Notes under the pieces: model-generated
Told to the model about the DNA's origin: nothing
The model's input: the letters and a program-made list of their open reading frames with translations, nothing else
Databases searched by the model: none
Source of the DNA: Clostridium beijerinckii
GTDB taxonomy: Bacteria; Bacillota; Clostridia; Clostridiales; Clostridiaceae
Direction: 5' to 3'
DNA: 64,000 nucleotides
Assembly (NCBI RefSeq): GCF_036699995.1
Contig: NZ_CP144906.1
Coordinates: 5,033,001 to 5,097,000, forward strand
Part shown: positions 55,441-64,000 of the stretch, one piece after another
Layout: every line of letters begins with the position of its first letter
Position numbering within the stretch: position 1 is the first letter of the stretch
Position numbers and translations under genes: made by a program

Positions 55441-58389
55441 CTAAATTAAAGCACCATCATTTCCAAGTTTATATCCATTTATAGTTGTATCCGATAACAT
55501 TTTTCCATTTTTATCCAAGTAATACCAGTGCTTTCCATATTTTAACCAGCCTGTACTCATGACCCCATCAGTTCCTAGATGATACCAGTTTCCGTTATTA
55601 GAAATCCATCCAATTGACATTTCACCAGATTCCTTTAAGTAATACCAATTTCCATCATCATTTACCCAGCCTGTTGACATTTCTCCATCTGATTGTAGAT
55701 AATACCAACTATTACCCTCTTGCATCCATCCTGTTGCCATACTTCCATCAGAACTCAGGTAGTACCACTTTCTACTCATGTTAATCCAACCAGTCTCCAT
55801 AATACCGTTTTCATCAATTACATACCATTTTTCATTTACTTTAATCCAAGAATTTTTAACTTGTTTTCCTGATTCATCAAAAAATTGCCAGCCTAACTTT
55901 GTTTTAATCCATCCACTTTTAATTACTGATTCATCACTTGAAGCATTGTCGTTATCACTAGTACTTTCTCCGTCACCAGCACCTCCATTACCATTATTTT
56001 CATTTCCCGAATCCTTTTCATCACTAGTACTTGAAAATTCATTAATATTAGTTACATAACTGTATTCTGTACCATTATCTCCCCAAGCAATTAAATTATT
56101 ACCATTGTAAACATCTAAATTAGTTATCTTTGCAGGAACTGTATACTTTTCATCAAAGCCATTTCCGTTAAATTCATATATCTTTTTCAAGCCTAATACC
56201 CACAAGTTTCCTTCAGCATCTATAGAATAATATGGTTTTATTAAATTTCTTATTTCACCTGCATCCGTAACTGTTAATTTTTGTCCTTTAATTCTAGTTT
56301 CAATAGATGGGTCATTAACCTTATATATCTTATTCCTACTAACCTTCAAATCATCATCACGTACAGTTTCGAATCCAACTTGATTTACTTGTATTTTATT
56401 ATTGCCTCCGTCTTTATTGAATCTTATAACATATATATTTCCATCCTTAGCGCATACATCCAAATTATACCAGTCATCACTAAGTTTAGGCTGAATCCAA
56501 GATAGAAAATCAGATTCTCCATTCATTTCATATGCTGTAACTTCTTTAGGTGTATATGCTCCATCAACTTTATCTCCTACAGCCTTAGAAATCTTTAAGA
56601 TGTATTTTTTGCTGTTTGTCCCATCTGGATATGCAATGCTTATATCACTATCTGAAGTAAATTCTACATTTGCACTGACATAAATGTAAGTTGAATCTTG
56701 TGTTAACAAATCTGATCCTATGTCAGTTAAATTGGCTACAATATTTTCATCTCCGTATTTTTCTCCAAACTCTTTTATACTTTCTGTCTTAGTTTTTCCG
56801 TCAATTGTATATATAAATTTGATATTTGCAAACTTAGAGACATCTATATATTTGCCAGAATTATTTACAAAGCCATAATATATTGCCTCCTTGTCATAAT
56901 TTATTATAGCGTGTGTCCCGCTTGAAGTTTCTTCTCCAGTATTTGTGTCAGAACCAGTTGTGTTTTCTCCACTATTTGTCCCTGAATTGTTATCACCATC
57001 TTCATCTGATGAAGAATCATTTTCCTCTGTTTTAACTGAAATATTATCATCATATGCCATTATTACGTTTTTATCTAGCTTTATATCTGATGTTATTTGA
57101 ATTAATGATTTTCCATCTTGCTCAATAACTTGTGCATCATATCCACAGTAATCTCTTATTCTTCCAGCTATGTATTCTGCTGCTGCTTCCACATCTCCAT
57201 TATAAGTTTTTGCTTCTCCGTCAGACTCTAAATTACCAGATTCATCAGCTGTTATTGAAAACCAAAATTGATAAGTGTCTCCAAAGCTTGATGTTACATC
57301 ATCACCCTTTTTTAAGGTTATATTTTTCCATTCATGATCTGACTCTGCATTTATATCAATAGTTGTTGTATATTTTACAGCAGAATCTGTTGTTGTAGTT
57401 CCATATACTGATTCTACGGTTTTAGAAGTATAATTATCAGCAATCATATCTCTTACAGCATCGTTAGAATTTTTCGTATCATCCGATACATATTGAATAT
57501 TTTTAGCAAGTGCCATTTTAGATTCTATTGAAATATCACTATTATGCCCCGTTATTACAGTTCCTTCTAATTTTTCATCAGATATTATTTGGATAACAGG
57601 ACTTCCATTCTCTGTAGTCACCTCTGCATCATATCCACAATAATCTTTTAATCTTTTAGCTATATACTTTGATGCTGCAGTTATATCGCCATTATAGGTT
57701 TTTTCTATACCATCAGTTTCTTTATTAGTAGGATCATTAGTTGTTACTGAAAACCAAAATTGATAGCTGTCTCCAAAGTCTGATGTTATTTCATCACCTT
57801 TTTTCAATGTAATATTATCCCATTCATCATTGGAATTTGCAGCTAAATTGATTATTGTTACATATTTAATAGCTTGTCCATAATTATAATCTGCAGTATA
57901 TTTATACCATACATCACCAAAGGAACCTTTATTACTTGAAATTCTATCACCTAATTGAAGATAATCTGTTATATTACTGCCATATCTATTGGTTTCTTTT
58001 AATTTTTTTACTAAATCTCTTCTAATATCAAATTTTTGATCTTCTATATCTTCCCCTTCAAACTTTCCTGTTTGCAAATTAAATAGATCTTCCTTACCAT
58101 TATTATCTAGTTCAATATACCTATTATCGTACTTTATAGAATCATCATATGCATCTGAATTCTCTAGTTCATTATACTTTCCATTATTGTAGTATATTGT
58201 TTGTTCTTCCCCATCAGTTCCTCTATACCCATCGTATAAATACTTATTTGAGTAAGCAACGGCAGCATTAAAATCCCCATCCTTTTCTTTCAATGCATCA
58301 GAAGCAAATACAATTGGTGATGAACTAAGAGTAGTAACAATTGTTGTAATTGTTACTAGTGTTATTATTTTGTTAACTCTTTTAATCAT
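55441..58389 (-). CDS. Secreted CWB-repeat protein, family A-like with duplicated insert (paralogue 5)
   Basis: 982 residues. Signal peptide ends VFAS (about 30). It is a divergent family A member: KDGDFNAAVAYSNKYLYDGY, the IYYNNGKYNELENSD block, ISKAVGDKVDGAYTPKEVTAY, GNLWVLGLKKIYEFNGNG and NNLIAWGDNG correspond to blocks in the four short paralogues. Unique to it are two copies of a module of about 115 residues (about 174-290 and 337-455; each has WxNITLKKGD, FGDxYQFWFS, TYNGD, DYCGYDA) and a Ser/Asn/Gly-rich linker (about 457-490). About seven CWB repeats and the cap NGYKLGNDGALI end it. It is 15 bases upstream of the dextranase gene, and so probably acts on the same substrate, perhaps holding glucan at the surface (inference). 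Confidence 0.85.
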   Translation of the reverse strand: MIKRVNKIITLVTITTIVTTLSSSPIVFASDALKEKDGDFNAAVAYSNKYLYDGYRGTDGEEQTIYYNNGKYNELENSDAYDDSIKYDNRYIELDNNGKEDLFNLQTGKFEGEDIEDQKFDIRRDLVKKLKETNRYGSNITDYLQLGDRISSNKGSFGDVWYKYTADYNYGQAIKYVTIINLAANSNDEWDNITLKKGDEITSDFGDSYQFWFSVTTNDPTNKETDGIEKTYNGDITAASKYIAKRLKDYCGYDAEVTTENGSPVIQIISDEKLEGTVITGHNSDISIESKMALAKNIQYVSDDTKNSNDAVRDMIADNYTSKTVESVYGTTTTDSAVKYTTTIDINAESDHEWKNITLKKGDDVTSSFGDTYQFWFSITADESGNLESDGEAKTYNGDVEAAAEYIAGRIRDYCGYDAQVIEQDGKSLIQITSDIKLDKNVIMAYDDNISVKTEENDSSSDEDGDNNSGTNSGENTTGSDTNTGEETSSGTHAIINYDKEAIYYGFVNNSGKYIDVSKFANIKFIYTIDGKTKTESIKEFGEKYGDENIVANLTDIGSDLLTQDSTYIYVSANVEFTSDSDISIAYPDGTNSKKYILKISKAVGDKVDGAYTPKEVTAYEMNGESDFLSWIQPKLSDDWYNLDVCAKDGNIYVIRFNKDGGNNKIQVNQVGFETVRDDDLKVSRNKIYKVNDPSIETRIKGQKLTVTDAGEIRNLIKPYYSIDAEGNLWVLGLKKIYEFNGNGFDEKYTVPAKITNLDVYNGNNLIAWGDNGTEYSYVTNINEFSSTSDEKDSGNENNGNGGAGDGESTSDNDNASSDESVIKSGWIKTKLGWQFFDESGKQVKNSWIKVNEKWYVIDENGIMETGWINMSRKWYYLSSDGSMATGWMQEGNSWYYLQSDGEMSTGWVNDDGNWYYLKESGEMSIGWISNNGNWYHLGTDGVMSTGWLKYGKHWYYLDKNGKMLSDTTINGYKLGNDGALI

Positions 58390-58489
58390 GATATTATCTC
58401 CCCTACTATGTTATAGTTAAATTACTATTTATATATAATTAATTTTCTTTCTAATATCTTGATTCTATTTAATAAATTTGCATTTAAAA

Positions 58490-60592
58490 CTAATTAACTA
58501 TAAATTTATTTATTGTTAGATTTAATTTTTCAACCACTGAATTTAGTTCTTCTACAAATTCAAATATTTTTTGAATTTCACTAATTTGTCCATTAGCTCC
58601 GAAGGAAACTTGTTCTGTAGTTGCGGCTGTTTCTTCCGAAATAGCTGAAATGTTTTCCATTGCTATTTTAGTTTTATCTTTACAATCAACTATTTCATTA
58701 ATTGACACAACTATATCTTTTAATTGGTATGATATTTGGTTCATTCCTTCAAATATAACTTTAAAAGCCTCATCTGCACCATCGACTGCATCCATCTGTT
58801 CTTTTATTATAATTCTAGAATTGATTGCTTCTTTCACTACAATTCTTGTTTTATTTTCAATATTATTAATTATTTTATTAATTTGATCAGATGACTCTTT
58901 TGATCTATCAGCTAGTTTTCTAACTTCATCAGCAACAACAGCAAAACCTTTACCTGAATCTCCAGCTCTTGCTGCTTCGATTGCTGCATTTAATGCTAAA
59001 AGGTTAGTTTGCTCTGCAATACTACCAATTAACTCTATAATTTCTTTTATATCGTTTATATTTGTGTCTAAAGAGTTTATATCGCTAACAATTTTAGCGG
59101 AAACATTATTGGTTTCGCTGGCTTTATCTTTCAATGTATTAACTGATATAACTGCTTCTTTTTTCATTTTTTGTGTTTCCTCTAATACTGACCATACGTT
59201 TTCTGTTTTCTTACTCACTATATTTATTCCATCGGATAATACGCTCATGAAATCAATTCCTTCATTAACACTAACAGCTTGATCCGAAGCCCCTTTAGCA
59301 ATTTCACTCATTGTAGCTGCGATTTCTTCTGAAGATGAGCAAGAATGTTCTGAAACCTGTGCAACTATTTTGGTATTATTAGATACATTGTTAGTAATAT
59401 CTTTAACATCTCCAATTAAATCACTTATTTTACTCACCATCTCATTAAATGCACTTATTACTTCTCCGATTTCATCTTTACTACTATCTTCTATATGCAA
59501 AGCTAAATTTCCATCCCTAGCCTTTTTCATAAGTGAAACTAATTTTTCCAAAGGTTTTGATATGCTTCTTGATACTATTAATGCTACCAACATGGCTATC
59601 ATAAACGAAATCAAACCAATTATTATAGTATTATTTGTTAGACTATTAGATTCAGAGTTTATATAAGTGTACGGTATAACTCCCACTACATACCAGTCTG
59701 AACCACTTAAAGGTGCATAAGATACTAGATTATTACCATCACTTGTTGAAAAAGAATTTTCTATCTTAGCACTTTTATCCTTGCTTTTAGCTGATTCTTT
59801 CTCTTGAATTTTCTCTATAATACTTTTATCTTTATATTCTGTTCCAATTAGACTTGATTCATCACTTAGAATAACAGCTCCTTGTGAATCTAAAACAAAT
59901 ATATCAGAACTATCTCCTAAACTAATGTCTTTAAACAAATTAATAAATAATTTAGGATCCAATTCTTCTATAACTATTCCAAAGTTCTTACCTGTAGCCA
60001 AAGTATTCATTTGAACTGAAGCGTAGATTTTATATCCTGATGAACTTTTGTTTAATGACCATGTGAATTTTCCCTTTGACTTGCTAGATAAATCTGCTAA
60101 TTTCAACATTAAATCGTCAGATAGTTGATTTGAAAAACTTCCTATTTTCCCTTTGTCTGCACTGATAATTCCGAGTCCGGTCATATCATTCTTGGTTCCC
60201 ACTTTATTTTTTATTAATTTATTTAAATCATTAATTTTATGATAATCAACAGTTTGTCCATTTTCGAAATAATCCTGAAAATCAGGTTCAGTAAATATTG
60301 ACATAGCGAAGTTGGAATTCTTATCCATTTCGCTTGATATATTTACTCCAATTTGCGCCATTATCTGAGATGAGAAATTTGAAATTTTATTATCGATTGA
60401 ACTTTTAGATTGCACTATTATTGAAACACCCACTATTAATAATGGAATTAAAACTAATAATCCATAAGAAGTTGTCAATCTAACTTTTATTTTAGAACCT
60501 CTTATAATGTTTTCACAGTAAAAAAATATATTCTTTCTTTTATTGACAAAATCTATTTCTCTTTTATTATTTCTTTTTTTTAATTTAATCAT
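58490..60592 (-). CDS. Methyl-accepting chemotaxis protein with dCache-type sensor
   Basis: 700 residues. Membrane segments at about 42-62 and 325-345 flank an outside domain of about 260 residues typical of double Cache sensors, with [23 protein letters not shown] strands and a C-terminal [12 protein letters not shown] segment. HAMP follows (about 346-400), then the signalling domain with tip [20 protein letters not shown] and [16 protein letters not shown]. The N-terminal 40 residues are unusually Lys/Arg/Asn-rich. It lies upstream of the CWB-dextranase pair, suggesting that the ligand is a glucan breakdown product (inference). Confidence 0.92.
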   Translation of the reverse strand: MIKLKKRNNKREIDFVNKRKNIFFYCENIIRGSKIKVRLTTSYGLLVLIPLLIVGVSIIVQSKSSIDNKISNFSSQIMAQIGVNISSEMDKNSNFAMSIFTEPDFQDYFENGQTVDYHKINDLNKLIKNKVGTKNDMTGLGIISADKGKIGSFSNQLSDDLMLKLADLSSKSKGKFTWSLNKSSSGYKIYASVQMNTLATGKNFGIVIEELDPKLFINLFKDISLGDSSDIFVLDSQGAVILSDESSLIGTEYKDKSIIEKIQEKESAKSKDKSAKIENSFSTSDGNNLVSYAPLSGSDWYVVGVIPYTYINSESNSLTNNTIIIGLISFMIAMLVALIVSRSISKPLEKLVSLMKKARDGNLALHIEDSSKDEIGEVISAFNEMVSKISDLIGDVKDITNNVSNNTKIVAQVSEHSCSSSEEIAATMSEIAKGASDQAVSVNEGIDFMSVLSDGINIVSKKTENVWSVLEETQKMKKEAVISVNTLKDKASETNNVSAKIVSDINSLDTNINDIKEIIELIGSIAEQTNLLALNAAIEAARAGDSGKGFAVVADEVRKLADRSKESSDQINKIINNIENKTRIVVKEAINSRIIIKEQMDAVDGADEAFKVIFEGMNQISYQLKDIVVSINEIVDCKDKTKIAMENISAISEETAATTEQVSFGANGQISEIQKIFEFVEELNSVVEKLNLTINKFIVN

Positions 60593-60687
60593 CGGGTGAT
60601 CACTCCCTCATTAATCCTTGCAAAACTTATAAATAGAATATGCACAATATTTTTTCAAGCTAAACCACCTCTTATCATATAACCTAC

Positions 60688-61629
60688 CTAGTTTCCAGAA
60701 ATCAATCTTGCAGCACCATATATTCCAGCATCATTACCTAATTTGGCCAACTCAAATTTTGTATTTCTTGAACTATGAAATGCATTTCCTTTAAAATGCT
60801 TAGTAATGCTTTCGATCAGAAAACTCCCATTTTTAGATACACCTCCACCAATCACAAATATCTCTGGATCAATAACACATGAGATATTAGCTAAAGCTTT
60901 CCCCAATCTATTACCAAAATCATCTACCAATTCTAATGCTAATTCATCACCTGCCTTTGCAGAATCAAAAATATCTTTTGCTGATAAATTCCCAAAATTC
61001 TTTAAATCGGATTTTGTTTTCGTGTTTTTTAAAGCCTTATTAGCTAAACTAACGATCCCTGTTGCAGATGCATATTGTTCTAAACATCCTTTATTTCCAC
61101 ATCCACAGCATTCTGTCTCGTTATCAGAAACCTTTATATGACCAATTTCACCACCCGCACCATTTGATCCTGATATTATTTTTCCGTCAACAATTATTCC
61201 ACCGCCAACACCAGTTCCAAGTGTTACCATTACAGCATTTTTATAGCCTTTTCCTCCGCCCCTCCACATCTCTCCAAGTGCAGCAACATTTGCATCATTT
61301 GCAGCTTTAATAGGTAACTTTACTAATTTATTAACCTGATCTACTATGTTAAAAACTTTCCATCCAAGATTTACACATTTAAGTACTGTTCCATCATCTT
61401 TAACTGGTCCTGGTACCCCTATTCCTATCCCTAATACATTCTCCTTGGAAATATTCTTTTCATTAAGCTTATTTTCTAATGTTTCCACAATATCTTTTAG
61501 AATATATTTCCCTTCATTCTCTTTTCTTGTTTCAATCTCCCACTTTTCTAATAACTTTCCTTCAGCTTTAAACAAACCAAGCTTAATGGTTGTTCCTCCA
61601 ATATCTACACCGAATATATACTCTTTCAT
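60688..61629 (-). CDS. ROK-family glucokinase
   Basis: 313 residues from the ATG at 61627-61629, which has AAGGAG upstream; the frame extends 20 codons further without a start signal. It is an ATP-dependent kinase: phosphate-binding loop GVDIGGTTIKLGLF, catalytic Asp in AANDANVAALGE, GTGVGGGI, and the ROK zinc site GHIKV followed by CCGCGNKGC. It phosphorylates the free glucose made by the GH13 enzymes on either side of the locus. No HTH domain is fused, so this is a kinase rather than a ROK repressor. The GH13 gene at 61705 is 75 bases upstream, probably cotranscribed. Confidence 0.93.
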   Translation of the reverse strand: MKEYIFGVDIGGTTIKLGLFKAEGKLLEKWEIETRKENEGKYILKDIVETLENKLNEKNISKENVLGIGIGVPGPVKDDGTVLKCVNLGWKVFNIVDQVNKLVKLPIKAANDANVAALGEMWRGGGKGYKNAVMVTLGTGVGGGIIVDGKIISGSNGAGGEIGHIKVSDNETECCGCGNKGCLEQYASATGIVSLANKALKNTKTKSDLKNFGNLSAKDIFDSAKAGDELALELVDDFGNRLGKALANISCVIDPEIFVIGGGVSKNGSFLIESITKHFKGNAFHSSRNTKFELAKLGNDAGIYGAARLISGN

Positions 61630-61704
61630 TTGGACTACTCCTTCTATGATAATAACCTTGCTTAATTTCAACTGCTTATAATGAGCCAATTGAGGTTCTA
61701 TTTT

Positions 61705-63348
61705 TTACTTTAATGTAAGTTTATAAATTCTTGATTCATAAGGTCTAAGATCTATATTATTTATAGAATCATTTGTATCTATATCATAATTCGAAATTAA
61801 AAGTTCCTTAGAGTTAAACTCGATTTCATCTTTCAATGCAAACTTCGTCTTATTACCCGTAAAATTACAAATAACTAATAACTTTTCATTTTCTAAAGTT
61901 CTTGTATATGCAAATATTTCTTTATTTTCTTCTAAAATCAATTCATATTTTCCATATACAACTACTGGATTTGTTTTTCTAATTTTAATTAGCTTTTTAT
62001 AATAATTGAATATAGAATTTTCATCATTTAATTGTAATTTAGCATTTATTTCTTTATAATTAGGATTTACTTTTATCCAAGGCTCTCCAGTTGTAAAACC
62101 TGCATTTTCACTATCATCCCATTGAATTGGAGTACGTGCATTATCTCTACCTTTTGCATATATAGAATTCATTATATCTTCATGCTTATAACCTTGCTCT
62201 ATTCTTTCTTTGTACATATTAAGAGTTTCTATATCCTTATAATCATTTAAATCCTCAAATCTTATATTTGTCATACCAAGTTCTTCGCCTTGATATATAT
62301 AAGGGGTTCCCTTCATTCCGTGCAGCAATGTGGCAAGCATTTTTGCACTTTCTATTCTATATTCTTTGTCATTTCCCCATCTTGAAACTATTCTTGGTAC
62401 ATCATGATTATTCCAGAATAAACTGTTCCAACCCATTCCTTCTAATTCAACTTGCCATCTTGATAATGCTTTTTTTAAATCTAGCAGTTCCAATAGCTTT
62501 AAATCCCATTTTTCCTTACCTGGCTGTTGATCTAATAAAATATGTTCAAATTGAAATATCATACTAAGCTCACTGCCATCTGGATTTGAATACTGCTTTG
62601 CTATTTCTGGATTAGAACACCAAGCTTCTCCAACAGTTAATAAGTTCTTACCTCCAAAAGTTTTCTTATTCATTTCTTCAATGTATTCATGAAGCTTCGG
62701 CCCGTTTTCTTTTATCTTTTCATCTGGAATTTTACCTATAAGCTCAATAACGTCCATTCTGAATCCGCCAATACCTTTATCAATCCAAAAGTTCATCATA
62801 TCATAAACTTTATTACGCATTTCTTCATTTTCCCAATTCAAATCCGGTTGCTTTTTGCTAAATAAATGTAAATAATATTGTCCTGAATTTTCATCATATT
62901 GCCATGCACTTCCACTAAATGTTGATCTTAAATCGTTTGGTTCTTCTCCATTTACTGAATCTCTCCATATATAATAATCTCTATATGGATTATCCTTTGA
63001 TTTTTTAGATTCAATAAACCATTTGTGTTCATCGGAAGTATGGTTAACAACTAAATCCATAAGGATTTTTATGTCCCTCTTATTTCCTTCTTCAATAAGT
63101 TTGTCCATATCTTCCATCGTTCCAAAATCATCCATTATATCTTCATAATCGCTTATATCATATCCATTATCGTCATTTGGTGATTTGTATACCGGAGATA
63201 GCCATATCACATCTATACCTAACTCCTTTAAATAATCTAACTTTTCTATTATTCCTCTTAAATCCCCGATTCCATCCCCATTAGAATCTTTGAAACTCCT
63301 TGGGTATACCTGATATACTACACTCTCTTTCCACCATTCCTTATTCAT
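61705..63348 (-). CDS. Oligo-1,6-glucosidase, GH13 subfamily 31-like
   Basis: 547 residues from the ATG at 63346-63348, behind GGAGG; an earlier ATG four codons upstream would include that site. Catalytic residues: Asp199 (GFRMDVIE), Glu241 (LTVGEAW) and Asp316 (WNNHDVPR). Val200 after the nucleophile is the mark of alpha-1,6-acting isomaltases and dextran glucosidases, and the numbering equals that of the Bacillus cereus enzyme. No signal peptide, so it works on imported isomalto-oligosaccharides. It is closely related to the GH13 at 50673 (shared VYPRSFKDSNGDGIGDL-type opening), an old duplication with changed linkage preference. Confidence 0.92.
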   Translation of the reverse strand: MNKEWWKESVVYQVYPRSFKDSNGDGIGDLRGIIEKLDYLKELGIDVIWLSPVYKSPNDDNGYDISDYEDIMDDFGTMEDMDKLIEEGNKRDIKILMDLVVNHTSDEHKWFIESKKSKDNPYRDYYIWRDSVNGEEPNDLRSTFSGSAWQYDENSGQYYLHLFSKKQPDLNWENEEMRNKVYDMMNFWIDKGIGGFRMDVIELIGKIPDEKIKENGPKLHEYIEEMNKKTFGGKNLLTVGEAWCSNPEIAKQYSNPDGSELSMIFQFEHILLDQQPGKEKWDLKLLELLDLKKALSRWQVELEGMGWNSLFWNNHDVPRIVSRWGNDKEYRIESAKMLATLLHGMKGTPYIYQGEELGMTNIRFEDLNDYKDIETLNMYKERIEQGYKHEDIMNSIYAKGRDNARTPIQWDDSENAGFTTGEPWIKVNPNYKEINAKLQLNDENSIFNYYKKLIKIRKTNPVVVYGKYELILEENKEIFAYTRTLENEKLLVICNFTGNKTKFALKDEIEFNSKELLISNYDIDTNDSINNIDLRPYESRIYKLTLK

Positions 63349-63535
63349 AACTGCCTCCAATTAATATATTTTCAAATAATTTATGTTAGTAAGTCGCCTT
63401 ACCAAAGGCCACTAAAATATTCAACTATCAATCTTCCTATTTATTAATTTAAATTATGATAATTATTATTCAATTTATTAAAAGATTACTAAGTATTGAG
63501 GTGTTTACTACATCTTTTTTAATCATCCTATATGT

Positions 63536-63700
63536 TCAATTTATATAATATGCTAGAATAATTTCACAACCTGCACCAAATAAATATTTATCTAAATCTA
63601 ATGTTTGTAATTCCCATATGATCTTGGTTTTATTTTCATGTGAATTTATTATATTATAAATTTTATCTTTTATATCAAATCTTATTTGTGCTTCATTATG
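63536..63700 (-). pseudogene. Possible gene remnant without a start codon
   Basis: An open stretch of 55 codons, TGA at 63701-63703 to TGA at 63536-63538, lacks ATG, GTG or TTG yet reads like natural protein (for example KTKIIWELQTLDLDKYLFG). It lies just after the permease stop codon. It may be a decayed gene tail or a chance open frame; I do not recognise it. Confidence 0.25.
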
Positions 63701-63715
63701 TCACACATTCTTTCT

Positions 63716-64000
63716 CTATTCCTTAACTGATCCCATAACCATCCCTGTAACAAAATACTTTTGTAAGAACGGATAAATAACTAGTAATGGAATAGTTGAT
63801 ACAACAATTTTAGCAGCATTTAATGTTTTATTAGAAATATCAGCAAGACTTTGCAACTGTGCTGGATTTGTCACCTTTGTAATATCCACTGTTAATTGTT
63901 GTATATAAGTTTGCAGTGGATAATTTGCTGCCTTATTTATGTACAATAATCCACCAAAGAAATCATTCCAGTGTCCAACAATGCTAAACAATGAAATTGT
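63716..64000 (-). CDS. Carbohydrate ABC transporter permease, C-terminal part (gene continues beyond the window)
   Basis: The last 94 codons of an inner-membrane permease of the LplC/YtcP (MalG-like, CUT1) type. [20 protein letters not shown] followed by PLQTYIQQL is typical, as is the end [16 protein letters not shown]. The frame stays open through the right edge, so the 5' part is missing here. The position upstream of the GH13, ROK and dextranase genes on the same strand makes uptake of isomalto-oligosaccharides or a similar glucan fragment likely (inference). Confidence 0.85.
   Translation of the reverse strand, partial: TISLFSIVGHWNDFFGGLLYINKAANYPLQTYIQQLTVDITKVTNPAQLQSLADISNKTLNAAKIVVSTIPLLVIYPFLQKYFVTGMVMGSVKE

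Noticed and set aside
60592..60610. Palindrome GTGATCAC in the ribosome binding region of the dCache receptor gene
   Set aside because: Short, and palindromes of this length are expected by chance; no second copy seen in the glucan locus.

Overview
The window reads as chromosomal DNA of a low-GC Clostridium (sensu stricto, of the C. beijerinckii / saccharoperbutylacetonicum type). This is inferred from strong A+T bias, AGGAGG ribosome binding sites, clostridial-type cell-wall-binding (CWB) repeat proteins, RpiR-regulated PTS genes and several TTG/GTG starts. No rRNA, tRNA, CRISPR array or transposase gene was seen. I recognise 39 coding regions, most on the minus strand; two run off the window ends.

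Layout. (1) 1-3.8 kb: a glucosaminidase/amidase autolysin carrying CWB repeats (cut by the left edge), a small Cys-rich protein and a membrane diguanylate cyclase. (2) 4.1-10.2 kb: an alpha-glucoside (maltose-type) PTS module with two RpiR regulators, a GH4 6-phospho-alpha-glucosidase, an EIICB permease and a divergent EIIA; a shared palindrome GTGAAAA(T/G)TCAC lies upstream of the EIICB and GH4 genes. (3) 10.3-11.9 kb: prfC. (4) 12.4-35.1 kb: nine secreted proteins ending in 20-residue aromatic/Gly CWB repeats, interrupted only by a GDPD-family phosphodiesterase and a chemoreceptor. Three are tandem paralogues on the plus strand (12377, 14788, 16894), a fourth is inverted (33423); the others attach the same repeats to Big_2, InlB-like or cadherin-like modules. 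(5) 36.1-38.1 kb: a MacB-like ABC transporter flanked by repeats. (6) 38.4-50.3 kb: an exopolysaccharide cluster (sugar-phosphate transferase, UDP-glucose dehydrogenase, Alg14/Alg13-type pair, four other glycosyltransferases, hexapeptide acyltransferase, Wzy-like polymerase, Wzx-like flippase), punctuated by MITE-like inverted-repeat elements. (7) 50.7-64 kb: an alpha-glucan locus with two GH13 alpha-glucosidases, a secreted GH66 dextranase, a fifth member of the CWB protein family directly upstream of the dextranase, a chemoreceptor, a ROK glucokinase and the end of a sugar ABC permease.

How it may work together (inference). The CWB repeats are of the type that binds choline-teichoic acid or alpha-glucan. 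Their concentration beside polysaccharide synthesis genes and a dextran-degrading, -importing and -sensing module suggests a surface glucan system: bind or display polymer outside, cut it with the dextranase, import isomalto-oligosaccharides, hydrolyse them with an alpha-1,6- and an alpha-1,4-preferring glucosidase, and phosphorylate glucose with the ROK kinase. The five-member family whose long N-terminal region I cannot assign to any known domain is the best candidate for something undescribed here.
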